64,000 bases of DNA. Origin: DATCMU01 sp036563245 (GTDB taxonomy: Bacteria; Pseudomonadota; Alphaproteobacteria; Rhizobiales; Devosiaceae). The stretch lies in NCBI GenBank assembly GCA_036563245.1, contig DATCMU010000014.1, positions 16,610 to 80,609 on the forward strand, in the 5' to 3' direction. The notes beneath the pieces were generated by a model. That model ran no database searches. It saw only the letters and a program-made list of their open reading frames with translations, and was not told where the DNA came from. Positions 51,521-61,412 of this stretch are shown here, piece by piece. Positions within the stretch are counted from its first letter, which is position 1. Each line of letters starts with the position of its first letter. The position numbers and the translations under genes are program-made.

Positions 51521-52029
51521 TTCAAATCTCCTTTCGATCTGATGCCCTGTATCTAGTCCTTGGAGCGGCCGGTGAGCAGATAGGCTTTTCTCAATCCGGC
51601 TATGCACTGAATGCAAGGCTAAGTCGTTGTTGCGGTTGTTGGTGTTAACGGTCTGGAAACCTTCTGCCGCTTGCTGCGGGGGTCGGGTTTCCGGCGAAAT
51701 GTCAGCGGTCGAACAAACCACGGGTCATGCTGGCGAAGTCCGGATGGCCAATGCCCAACACGTTGGAAGGACCCAGCACCGGCAGGCCCAGTTCCCGTAA
51801 TGTCTGCCGGTTGTCGACCGGGCGCTTCCTGCGCCAGACGGCACGTACAAACATTCTGGTCGGGTTCCGTTTCTGATTGCGACAGGGCGGAACATGGGTT
51901 GAATCGCCGAGTGCTGCCACCCCCGGGCGCGCATCCTCGTCATGCGCGTGTTGCATGCCTTTGTCGCAAAGTCGTCGCAATCGCCTCATGTTTCGCCCAA
52001 AGCAGGCGGCCGGTGGCGCTTTTGCGGCT
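51521..52029. other. Region between the DUF1127 gene and uvrA
   Basis: 509 bases without a firm gene. It should hold the DUF1127 promoter and the 3' end signal of uvrA. One short minus-strand frame, 51702-51854 (50 codons, basic N-terminus, ending SMTRGLFDR), has codon use not far from its neighbours, but I see no clear ribosome site and recognise no family. I see no terminator or RNA gene. Confidence 0.45.
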
Positions 52030-54924
<2,895 letters not shown>

Positions 54925-55059
54925 TTGAAAGCTCAATCGAGAATTGCAGGTTGTCTGCACACCCCCCTTCAGGGCCAGGGGTTGGGCAGGATGGCTACGC
55001 AGGGCACCGGCCGCTGGATCGCAAGGTAATCTAGGGGCTGCGAAGCGTTGCGGGTAGGG

Positions 55060-55091
55060 GAACATATGAAGAACAATATCGGAGTCGTCAA
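55060..55091 (-). promoter_or_regulatory. uvrA promoter with LexA (SOS) box
   Basis: GAAC-N7-GAAC at 55060-55074 is, on the minus strand, GTTC-N7-GTTC, the alphaproteobacterial LexA operator. It covers the -10 CATATG (55063-55068), which is exactly 17 bases from a -35 TTGACG (55086-55091). LexA binding should therefore block uvrA transcription until DNA damage. Confidence 0.82.
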
Positions 55092-55154
55092 TATGCCCAG
55101 ACCCGCGACGCGCCGGCAACGGCCATTCAACGATAGCGGCTGGCGACCGCGAAT

Positions 55155-55205
55155 ATTCGAATAGTCGAATTTACGGTTGTCAGGCGAGGCATTTCATTCA
55201 ATAGT
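55155..55205 (+). promoter_or_regulatory. Candidate promoter and palindromic activator site of the sulfite dehydrogenase operon
   Basis: The perfect inverted repeat ATTCGA-N4-TCGAAT (55155-55170) lies just upstream of a promoter-like pair: TTGTCA at 55177-55182 and AATAGT at 55200-55205, with a 17-base spacer. Its position near -50 suits an activator. The protein that binds is not known. Confidence 0.5.
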
Positions 55206-55331
55206 GGAGGCAACAACAACAAGCCGCGCTGAATTGGGTCGACGACCGAGCTTCACACGAGACGCGAGCTGCCGGCCGTTCCTTCTCTCCCGATTCACAA
55301 GCGGAGTCTGCGAGCAACAAGGGAGGAACCA

Positions 55332-56591
55332 ATGAGTTCAGAACGGAATACGTTCAATCTGACACGGCGTCAGTTCGGCAAGATGGCCGGTGCGGCGGGG
55401 GCGGCGCTGGCAATGCCCGGCTTCGTGAGATCGGGGCTTGCGCAGGATGCGATGAATTCCGCGCAGATCATTAGCGGCAAGAAATCCGGTCTCATCATTC
55501 ACAACGAAAAGCTGGGCGTGATGGAAACGCCGCTGACGCTTTTGCGTCAGTACGCCCATACCCCGAAGGACATTCTGTTCTGCCGGTTCCATTTCCCGCA
55601 TGAGGGCGAAGCGGCCTGGTACGCCACGACCGACGCGCCCAGTTTCCCGGACTGGACGATCACGATCGACGGTCTGGTCAACAGGCCCAGGCAAGTGAAG
55701 CTGGCCGATCTGCAGGCCATGCCCATGGAAAAACGCGTGTCGGTGATCCAGTGCGCCGGCAATGGACGCGCGTTCTACGCAGCCAAGGAAAAGGTCGGCG
55801 GCGGGCAGTGGCACAATGGCGGCATGGGCAATGTCGAGTGGGAAGGCGTTCCGCTGCGCGCATTCCTGGACGACCAGAAGCTGGGTGTATCGGGCGCGGC
55901 GATGTGGCTGACGGCGAACGGCTGGGATCAGCCGGCCACTCCCGAAGGTTCGGACTTCGCCAAGAGCTATCGTCTTGGCGACAAGGCGCTCGACAACGCG
56001 ATCCTTGCCCTGAAGATGAATGGTGAACCCATACCGGCTGCGCATGGCGGCCCGGTCCGGCTGATCGTTCCGGGTTATTATGGCAACATGAACGTCAAGC
56101 AGCTGACGTCGCTTCTGTTCATGGCGGACCAGTCGCCCAGCGACTTCCAGTCGATGGCTTACCGCATGCCGAATTTCCCGGTCACGCCGGAGAGCTTTGG
56201 CGCCAATGACTACACGCTCGACAACTCCGAGCCGACCTACGCCCACAAGATCAAAAGCGTGATCTTCTCACCGCTGCAGGATGACAGTCCGAAAGCGGGC
56301 CCGGTGGAAATCACCGGCGTTGCATTCAACGACGGCGAGGGGCCGATCACCAGCGTCAAGGTGTCCTCGGATGGGGGCAATAGCTGGGTGGAGGCCGAGA
56401 TCGAGGCCGCCGAAAGCCCCTGGGCCTGGTATCACTGGAAGGCCAAGGGCGAGCTGAAGGCTGGATCCAACACGCTGATCTCGCTGGCCACGGATGCCCT
56501 GGGCCGCAGCCAGCCGCTTGACGGTCTTGTGTGGTGGAACCCGCGTGGCTACGAGTGGAACGGCGCGGATCACGTAGACATCACCGTCTGA
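55332..56591 (+). CDS. Tat-exported sulfite dehydrogenase-like molybdoenzyme (SorA/SoxC type)
   Basis: Periplasmic oxidoreductase of the sulfite oxidase family, 419 residues. The N-terminus is a twin-arginine signal (NLTRRQFGKMAG followed by a hydrophobic run, cleavage near LAQ). The molybdopterin-binding domain has the Mo-ligand cysteine, Cys141, in VIQCAGNGR, and the C-terminal Mo-co dimerisation domain is at about 300-419. Sulfite is the likely substrate, but SoxC-type or other sulfur compounds are possible; no soxXYZAB genes are near. A cytochrome c gene follows after a terminator. Confidence 0.85.
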   Translation: MSSERNTFNLTRRQFGKMAGAAGAALAMPGFVRSGLAQDAMNSAQIISGKKSGLIIHNEKLGVMETPLTLLRQYAHTPKDILFCRFHFPHEGEAAWYATTDAPSFPDWTITIDGLVNRPRQVKLADLQAMPMEKRVSVIQCAGNGRAFYAAKEKVGGGQWHNGGMGNVEWEGVPLRAFLDDQKLGVSGAAMWLTANGWDQPATPEGSDFAKSYRLGDKALDNAILALKMNGEPIPAAHGGPVRLIVPGYYGNMNVKQLTSLLFMADQSPSDFQSMAYRMPNFPVTPESFGANDYTLDNSEPTYAHKIKSVIFSPLQDDSPKAGPVEITGVAFNDGEGPITSVKVSSDGGNSWVEAEIEAAESPWAWYHWKAKGELKAGSNTLISLATDALGRSQPLDGLVWWNPRGYEWNGADHVDITV

Positions 56592-56604
56592 TCCTTGCAG
56601 CAGG

Positions 56605-56630
56605 AGGGGCGCCTTGCGCGCCCCTTTTCT
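56605..56630 (+). terminator. Intrinsic terminator between the molybdoenzyme and cytochrome c genes
   Basis: AGGGGCGC (56605-56612) pairs perfectly with GCGCCCCT (56618-56625) around five bases, followed by TTTTCTT. It is 14 bases past the molybdoenzyme stop and should reduce, though perhaps not prevent, transcription into the cytochrome gene. Confidence 0.85.
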
Positions 56631-56670
56631 TGCCAATTCCAAGCACATGAAACGGAGGGGATCGCCTCTC

Positions 56671-57378
56671 ATGCGTCTCGCAAGTCTTTGCCTGACGGCA
56701 GCAGCATTCGTCTTGTCCGTCCTCGCGGTGCCCGCGTCCGCGATCGAACTGCCCGACGGGCCGAACCGGGATCTGGTCTACGGCAAGTGCCGCACCTGCC
56801 ACGACCTGCAATATCTCAAGGAATCCGAGGGAATCAGCGCGCGCGCCTGGAACGACATTCTCGACTCCATGAAGGCTCGGGGCCTGCGTATCGATGACGC
56901 AACCCGCGCCAAGATCTACGAGTACCTTTCGACCTATCTCGGTCCGAACCCGCCACCCCCGCCGGCGGCGCCGGCCACGGCAACTGCTCCGGCCGCCGAC
57001 GGGAAGGCCCTGTTCGCCGACAATTGTTCGGCGTGCCACCAGCCGGAGGGGCAGGGGGTGGCCGGGCAGTTTCCCCCGCTTGCGGGCAATCCGGATATCT
57101 TTGCGAACAAGGATTTCCCGGTTTACGTCGTCCTTCATGGCTTGCAGGGGCCGGTTTCGGTGCTGAACGCCAGCTATGATGGGCAGATGCCGCCGTTCGA
57201 TTATCTCGAGGATGGTGAAATCGCCGCCATCATCAATTTCGTGCGGGCGAGCTGGGGGAACGATGCCAACAGGCCAGGGGATCTCACGGATCTGACGGCG
57301 GCTGACGTGCACCGCATTCGTCAGAACCCGATGACGGCCGATGACGTGCATCAATTGCGCGCGGGTCTGGTCAAGTAA
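56671..57378 (+). CDS. Exported dihaem cytochrome c, probable electron acceptor of the molybdoenzyme
   Basis: A 235-residue periplasmic cytochrome. ATG 56671 gives a clean signal peptide (cleavage after VPASA) and has GGAGGGG ten bases before; ATG 56647 and TTG 56614 are less fitting. Two haem sites are seen: Cys40-Arg-Thr-Cys-His44 and Cys119-Ser-Ala-Cys-His123, the domains joined by a Pro/Ala linker (about 93-110). SorB proteins usually bind one haem, so this resembles more a SoxD-like partner. It should pass electrons from sulfite towards the terminal oxidase. Confidence 0.85.
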   Translation: MRLASLCLTAAAFVLSVLAVPASAIELPDGPNRDLVYGKCRTCHDLQYLKESEGISARAWNDILDSMKARGLRIDDATRAKIYEYLSTYLGPNPPPPPAAPATATAPAADGKALFADNCSACHQPEGQGVAGQFPPLAGNPDIFANKDFPVYVVLHGLQGPVSVLNASYDGQMPPFDYLEDGEIAAIINFVRASWGNDANRPGDLTDLTAADVHRIRQNPMTADDVHQLRAGLVK

Positions 57379-57819
57379 CGCCGGCAGGTTGCGAAAGTCA
57401 TTCGGCATGGTGAGACCGGGACCGGCTATTTGAGTGTCGGCTGGCGGATGAAGCGGGCAGGCGGCGCCTGCTCCGCCTGCACTGGACGGTGATCGCGCCC
57501 CGTGCAGTGATGACACGGGTCGGGATCGACCGCCCCGCCCATCTGCTTCATCGACGTATGATCGCGGAGTTGGCGACGGCGCCAACGCGGGTCTGACCGT
57601 TGGCCGGAACATCGCGAGCGATCCCGCGGCGCTATTGACTTTACCGGAAAACAGAACAAATAAAGAACGAACGAAGCGGATCAGGCGCAAATTGGTGTTG
57701 CCTGTGGAAGTTTCGGTCAAAGCCGGGGCGTCGCGCGGATAGCCCTTACATTCCTCGTGTTCGGGGGGTATGCATGGCGCAAATGATGGAATGAAGCGGC
57801 AACGCAGGAAGGAACGATC
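57379..57819. other. Region between the cytochrome c gene and ssb
   Basis: 441 bases. The ssb promoter and LexA box are at 57635-57668, followed by a leader of about 150 bases. The left half holds no gene that I can support; a minus-strand frame at 57426-57659 with a Cys-His-His-Cys run looks like chance. Confidence 0.5.
57635..57668 (+). promoter_or_regulatory. ssb promoter with LexA (SOS) box
   Basis: A -35 TTGACT (57635-57640) and -10 AATAAA (57659-57664; 18-base spacer) are overlapped by GAAC-AAATAAA-GAAC (57654-57668), the GAAC-N7-GAAC LexA operator. GAACGAAC right after it repeats the half-site. Confidence 0.78.
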
Positions 57820-58284
57820 ATGGCTGGAAGTGTCAACAAGGTCATCCTGATCGGCAATCTTGGGGCTGAACCCGAAGTCAGGAACACGCAGGATGGGCGG
57901 CCGATCGTGAACCTGCGCATTGCAACTTCGGAGACCTGGCGAGACCGGAATTCCGGTGAGCGCAAGGAGAAGACCGAATGGCACCGCGTGGTGATCTTCA
58001 ACGAAGGGCTGGCCAAGGTCGCCCAGCAATATCTTCACAAGGGCTCCAAGGTCTACCTCGAAGGACAGTTGCAGACCCGCAAGTGGCAGGATCAGTCGGG
58101 CCAGGATCGCTATTCGACTGAGATCGTGCTGCAGGGCTTCAATTCGGCCCTGACGATGCTCGATGGCCGAGGCGGCGACGAGGGCGGGTTCTCTGGCGAT
58201 CGCCAGTCGGGCGAGAGCCGGCGTCCTTCCTCCAGCGCACCCGCGTTCGAACCGGGCGGAATGGACGACGATATTCCGTTCTGA
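57820..58284 (+). CDS. ssb: Single-stranded DNA-binding protein
   Basis: Protects single-stranded DNA and recruits repair and replication proteins. The 154-residue product has an OB fold (SVNKVILIGNLGAEPEVR, WHRVVIFNEGLAKVAQQYLHKGSKVYLEGQL), a Gly/Ser-rich linker, and the acidic tip MDDDIPF that binds partner proteins. In many bacteria ssb lies next to divergent uvrA; here they are 2.9 kb apart with the molybdoenzyme unit between. A terminator follows. Confidence 0.97.
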   Translation: MAGSVNKVILIGNLGAEPEVRNTQDGRPIVNLRIATSETWRDRNSGERKEKTEWHRVVIFNEGLAKVAQQYLHKGSKVYLEGQLQTRKWQDQSGQDRYSTEIVLQGFNSALTMLDGRGGDEGGFSGDRQSGESRRPSSSAPAFEPGGMDDDIPF

Positions 58285-58311
58285 TCGAGCGGTCCCGGGA
58301 TGTGATGCAAG

Positions 58312-58340
58312 AGGGCGGCCATGTGCCGCCCTTCTGTTTT
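58312..58340 (+). terminator. Intrinsic terminator of ssb
   Basis: AGGGCGGC (58312-58319) pairs with GCCGCCCT (58325-58332) around a five-base loop and is followed by TCTGTTTTG. It separates ssb from the convergent exported-protein gene. Confidence 0.85.
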
Positions 58341-58350
58341 GTCGGGCGGG

Positions 58351-58884
58351 CTATTTGTTGAACGGGACCGATGCTGAAATCGTGTCGCCGGTGGCCACGT
58401 TGGTCACCAGAAAATCGACGATGATATTGTCGCCCTTGAGGGTGAGGCTCGAAGAGATGTCATAGGCTTCGCCGGTATCGGTAGTGTCGCGCAGGTTGAG
58501 CGACAGGCTGTTCCCGGAGCGCTTGCCGATAGCCGTCCCCTTGAACGGGGTATTGGAGGTCATCACGGCTTCGTAGTGATTGGCCTGCTCGACATAGGCC
58601 ACGGTGCCGTTCATGTTGACCACTCCGCCGGCAATGGCGCACTTGCCCCGGTAGTTGAGCTTGCTTGGAACGTTGGCGGTGTCGATGGTCATCTTGCAGG
58701 CCACCGTTTCGCCCTTGCCGGTTTGCGAATAGACCGTTTCACCGCGACCGCTCCAGTTGCCGACATAGGATTGCAGGAGGTCGATATCGGCCTGGGAGGC
58801 CGCCGCCGGCAACGCGGTGCCGAACCATATCACGGCAAGCGCCGCGATGGACCTTGCGCCGTTCGAACAGTTGACCGTCCTCAT
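58351..58884 (-). CDS. Exported protein of unknown function, coupled to the RND transporter
   Basis: A 177-residue protein with a signal peptide (about 1-30, ending AAAS). The mature part looks like a small beta-barrel: YVGNWSGRGE near the start, then CKMTI, YRGKCAIAGG and many Thr/Ser-rich strands; two cysteines may form a disulfide. A lipocalin-like or similar fold is a guess. ATG 58884 overlaps the transporter stop by four bases (ATGA), so the two proteins are probably made together. I do not recognise a named family. Confidence 0.75.
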   Translation of the reverse strand: MRTVNCSNGARSIAALAVIWFGTALPAAASQADIDLLQSYVGNWSGRGETVYSQTGKGETVACKMTIDTANVPSKLNYRGKCAIAGGVVNMNGTVAYVEQANHYEAVMTSNTPFKGTAIGKRSGNSLSLNLRDTTDTGEAYDISSSLTLKGDNIIVDFLVTNVATGDTISASVPFNK

Positions 58885-61124
58885 TTTCCAACCCCTCCAA
58901 GGGAAACAAAGAAACGTCTGGCGCTCATCAGGAGCGCGGGCAACACGAGCAGGTCGCCAACCAGGGCGGTGACCAGTGTGAGCACCGTGAGCGTTCCGAA
59001 CAGCGCCACTTGCGGCAGATCGGAGAACACCACGACGATCGTCCCCGCGCAAAGGATCAGCGTGGTTGCGACAAGCGCTGGTCCGATCCGTTCAAGCGCG
59101 AAGTCGATGGCCTCTTCATGGCCGATGCCGTTGCGTCTGGCCCGCACATAGGTGGCAAGATAATGGATCGTATCGTCCACGGCGATACCGAAAGCGATGG
59201 TCAGCGCGATCACCGTTGTCAATTGTAGCCCGGCTCCCGACCACCACAGGTAGAACTCGGTTCCCAGAATTGGCAGCACGTTGGGAATGATCGCCACAAG
59301 GCCGATGCGGAGCGAGCGGAAGGCAAATCCGATCAGCCCGATATTGACGATGATCGCCGCCATGAGGCTGTTGCGCATGGATCCGATCATGTCGGTGCTG
59401 GCGAAGGTTGTCAGAAGGCGGAACCCGGCCACGCGCGAATCTATTCCGGCGGCCTCGAGATCCGCATCGATCCTTTGCACGGTTGCCTCGAGCTGGTCCG
59501 ACGGCATGACCGTGGGAAGGAAGCCGGTTACGAGCGCCTGCGTGCCGTCATCGGTGACGAAGCGCCGCTTCAGGTAAGGGCCGACCGCGTTGAAGATGTC
59601 CTGGCGGGAAAAGCCCTCGTCGGCATAATGGGCAAAGCTTGCGGCGGAGATGACCTTGCCCTTGCCGATCACGTTCTCGACGATTTCGTGCACCTGCCGG
59701 ATCCTGGCGAAATCGGCATCGGTGACGCTATCCAGTTTGCCGGACAGCGGGACGCGGATGTAGATCGGCGCGACGCCGCCCACGCCGCTGTCGATACCTT
59801 TCGCCGTTTGCAGGGCCTGGGAATCGGAAGGCAGGAAGTCCTCGAATGAGAAGCGGGGCTGCATGGCGAAATGCGGATAGAACAGGAGCGCGGTGACGAT
59901 GACCGCGGCTATCGACACAGGGCGCCAGTAACGCGCGGCAACCAGCCTTGCCACCGGGATGGGCGCCGTCACTGCAACCGAGAACCGCTGGGGCCGCTTG
60001 AAACCGAGGCGCACGGCAAGCTTGAGCGCCAGGGGCAGGAAGGTGACAAGGGTCACAAAGGCCAGCGCGACGGCAATGACGCCGGAGTAGCCGAATTCCT
60101 CGATGCCCTGACCCTTCGTGAAGCTGAGTGAGGCAAACGAGACCATTGTGGTGAGCGACGTGAGCGCGGCGGCGGGAGAAACGCGGCGCACCGTTTCGTT
60201 GATTGCCTCGTTCGGATCCATGCCGTCGCTCCACAAGCGCAGCCATGTGAAGCAGAAATACATGCTCTCGGCGAATGCGATCACCAGCACAAGGGTGGTG
60301 ACGATGTTGGTGAGAAACGTAAATGAGCCGAACAGCATGGTGATCGCGCCCACAACCCAGATCACCGAGACAAATGGCGTGAGCGTGGCAAGAAGGGCGC
60401 CCCAGAGACTGCGCAGCGCCAGCAATGCAGTTATGGCGCCAATCACGAAGCCGAAGCCCGAGAACTTGATCTGGTCGTTGATGCTGGCATCGAGCATCTC
60501 GGTGGTCCAGATCGGCGGGCCGGTCAGTTCGACATGCACGTCGGCACTGTCATGCTGGGCCACAAGCTCGCGTAGGCTGGCGATCATCCGTTTCTCGCCG
60601 TCGCCCCTTGTGAGCTCTGGGTCGGGAAACAGGATCATGACCAGTCCGGTCAGGTCGCCCACGATCAGATTGCGCATCATTGGATCATTGGCGCGCAAAT
60701 CGAGGAGGGCGGCGCGCACCTGTTCAGGGGTGCGCATGTTCTCCGGAACCGCGGGCACGCTGCTGCCGTTCGGACCGGGCTTTCGCAGCACGAAGGGTGA
60801 GAGGGTCCCGGCCGCATAGTCATTCAGTTCCAGGTCAAACGCCAGTCCGCGCAGCTTCTCGAGCACCGCGGGGTCGGTAAGGCGATCGGTCTTGATCAGG
60901 ATATAGGCGTCATTTTCGAACGTCCCGAAGGTTTTCGTCAGCGCCTCGTAGCGGTCGTATTGTTCGCCGGAATGCGCGAACACCCGCATGAGATTGCCAT
61001 CGACCCTGACATTGGGGAATTCGGCAATGCACAACCCGGTGAAGACGATGATCGCAAGGGCAACTGCCCGCGGATACCGGAGCGTCAGGAGGCCAAGACG
61101 CTCGAAACCAAATCCAATCGACAA
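58881..61124 (-). CDS. RND/MMPL-family transporter
   Basis: A 747-residue inner-membrane protein with two repeats, each having one helix, a large periplasmic loop and five helices (first loop about 35-210, second about 430-600). The motif FGIAVDDTIHYLATYVRARR in the second half and AESMYFCFTWLRLW in the first half are typical of MMPL/SSD-like exporters. Such proteins move lipids, hopanoids or other hydrophobic molecules; it lacks an adjacent membrane fusion protein, so it is not a normal drug-efflux RND pump. The exported protein behind it may bind the cargo. Confidence 0.87.
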   Translation of the reverse strand: MSIGFGFERLGLLTLRYPRAVALAIIVFTGLCIAEFPNVRVDGNLMRVFAHSGEQYDRYEALTKTFGTFENDAYILIKTDRLTDPAVLEKLRGLAFDLELNDYAAGTLSPFVLRKPGPNGSSVPAVPENMRTPEQVRAALLDLRANDPMMRNLIVGDLTGLVMILFPDPELTRGDGEKRMIASLRELVAQHDSADVHVELTGPPIWTTEMLDASINDQIKFSGFGFVIGAITALLALRSLWGALLATLTPFVSVIWVVGAITMLFGSFTFLTNIVTTLVLVIAFAESMYFCFTWLRLWSDGMDPNEAINETVRRVSPAAALTSLTTMVSFASLSFTKGQGIEEFGYSGVIAVALAFVTLVTFLPLALKLAVRLGFKRPQRFSVAVTAPIPVARLVAARYWRPVSIAAVIVTALLFYPHFAMQPRFSFEDFLPSDSQALQTAKGIDSGVGGVAPIYIRVPLSGKLDSVTDADFARIRQVHEIVENVIGKGKVISAASFAHYADEGFSRQDIFNAVGPYLKRRFVTDDGTQALVTGFLPTVMPSDQLEATVQRIDADLEAAGIDSRVAGFRLLTTFASTDMIGSMRNSLMAAIIVNIGLIGFAFRSLRIGLVAIIPNVLPILGTEFYLWWSGAGLQLTTVIALTIAFGIAVDDTIHYLATYVRARRNGIGHEEAIDFALERIGPALVATTLILCAGTIVVVFSDLPQVALFGTLTVLTLVTALVGDLLVLPALLMSARRFFVSLGGVGK

Positions 61125-61412
61125 AGACTACGCTCCCCCGCGAACCCGTCCGGTACCGATTCTGTAAGGGGTTCGAACGTCATCGTCCAGTTTTCGGGTT
61201 CACGGTGGATCGCCTGGGGCGAAATAGGTCGGGAAACCCTGTTCGGGGCATGCCCACGGGTGGATTTGATGGCGTGGATCGGTGAAAACCATCGGGTGCC
61301 GCATTCGATGATTCGCATGTGGCGTGCCTTGTGCTGCAGGTTGCCGTCATGATTGGCGTCGGCCTGCGGAATCGTCTAAGGTTTGCCAACCGTAAACAGA
61401 AGTTTTTCCCAC
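61125..61412. other. Divergent region between the transporter and gyrA
   Basis: 288 bases with no gene. It must hold promoters for both sides; a weak gyrA candidate is TTGGCG with TAAGGT 18 bases later, near 61353-61383. GTTCGAAC near 61173 is an isolated palindrome and not a LexA box. No gene or RNA is seen. Confidence 0.4.

Larger units (their letters stand above)
54925..55331. other. Divergent control region between uvrA and the sulfite dehydrogenase gene
   Basis: 407 bases with no gene. It contains the uvrA promoter and LexA box (55060-55091), a 16-base palindrome (55155-55170), and a candidate promoter for the rightward operon (55177-55205) followed by a leader of about 120 bases. The last part has GGGAGGAACC as ribosome site. 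Confidence 0.55.

Noticed and set aside
54925..55119. In-frame 65-residue extension of uvrA
   Set aside because: It runs through the predicted uvrA promoter and LexA box and has no UvrA homology.
57426..57659. Minus-strand open frame with Cys-His-His-Cys
   Set aside because: No ribosome site, no family, poor composition, and it runs across the ssb promoter.
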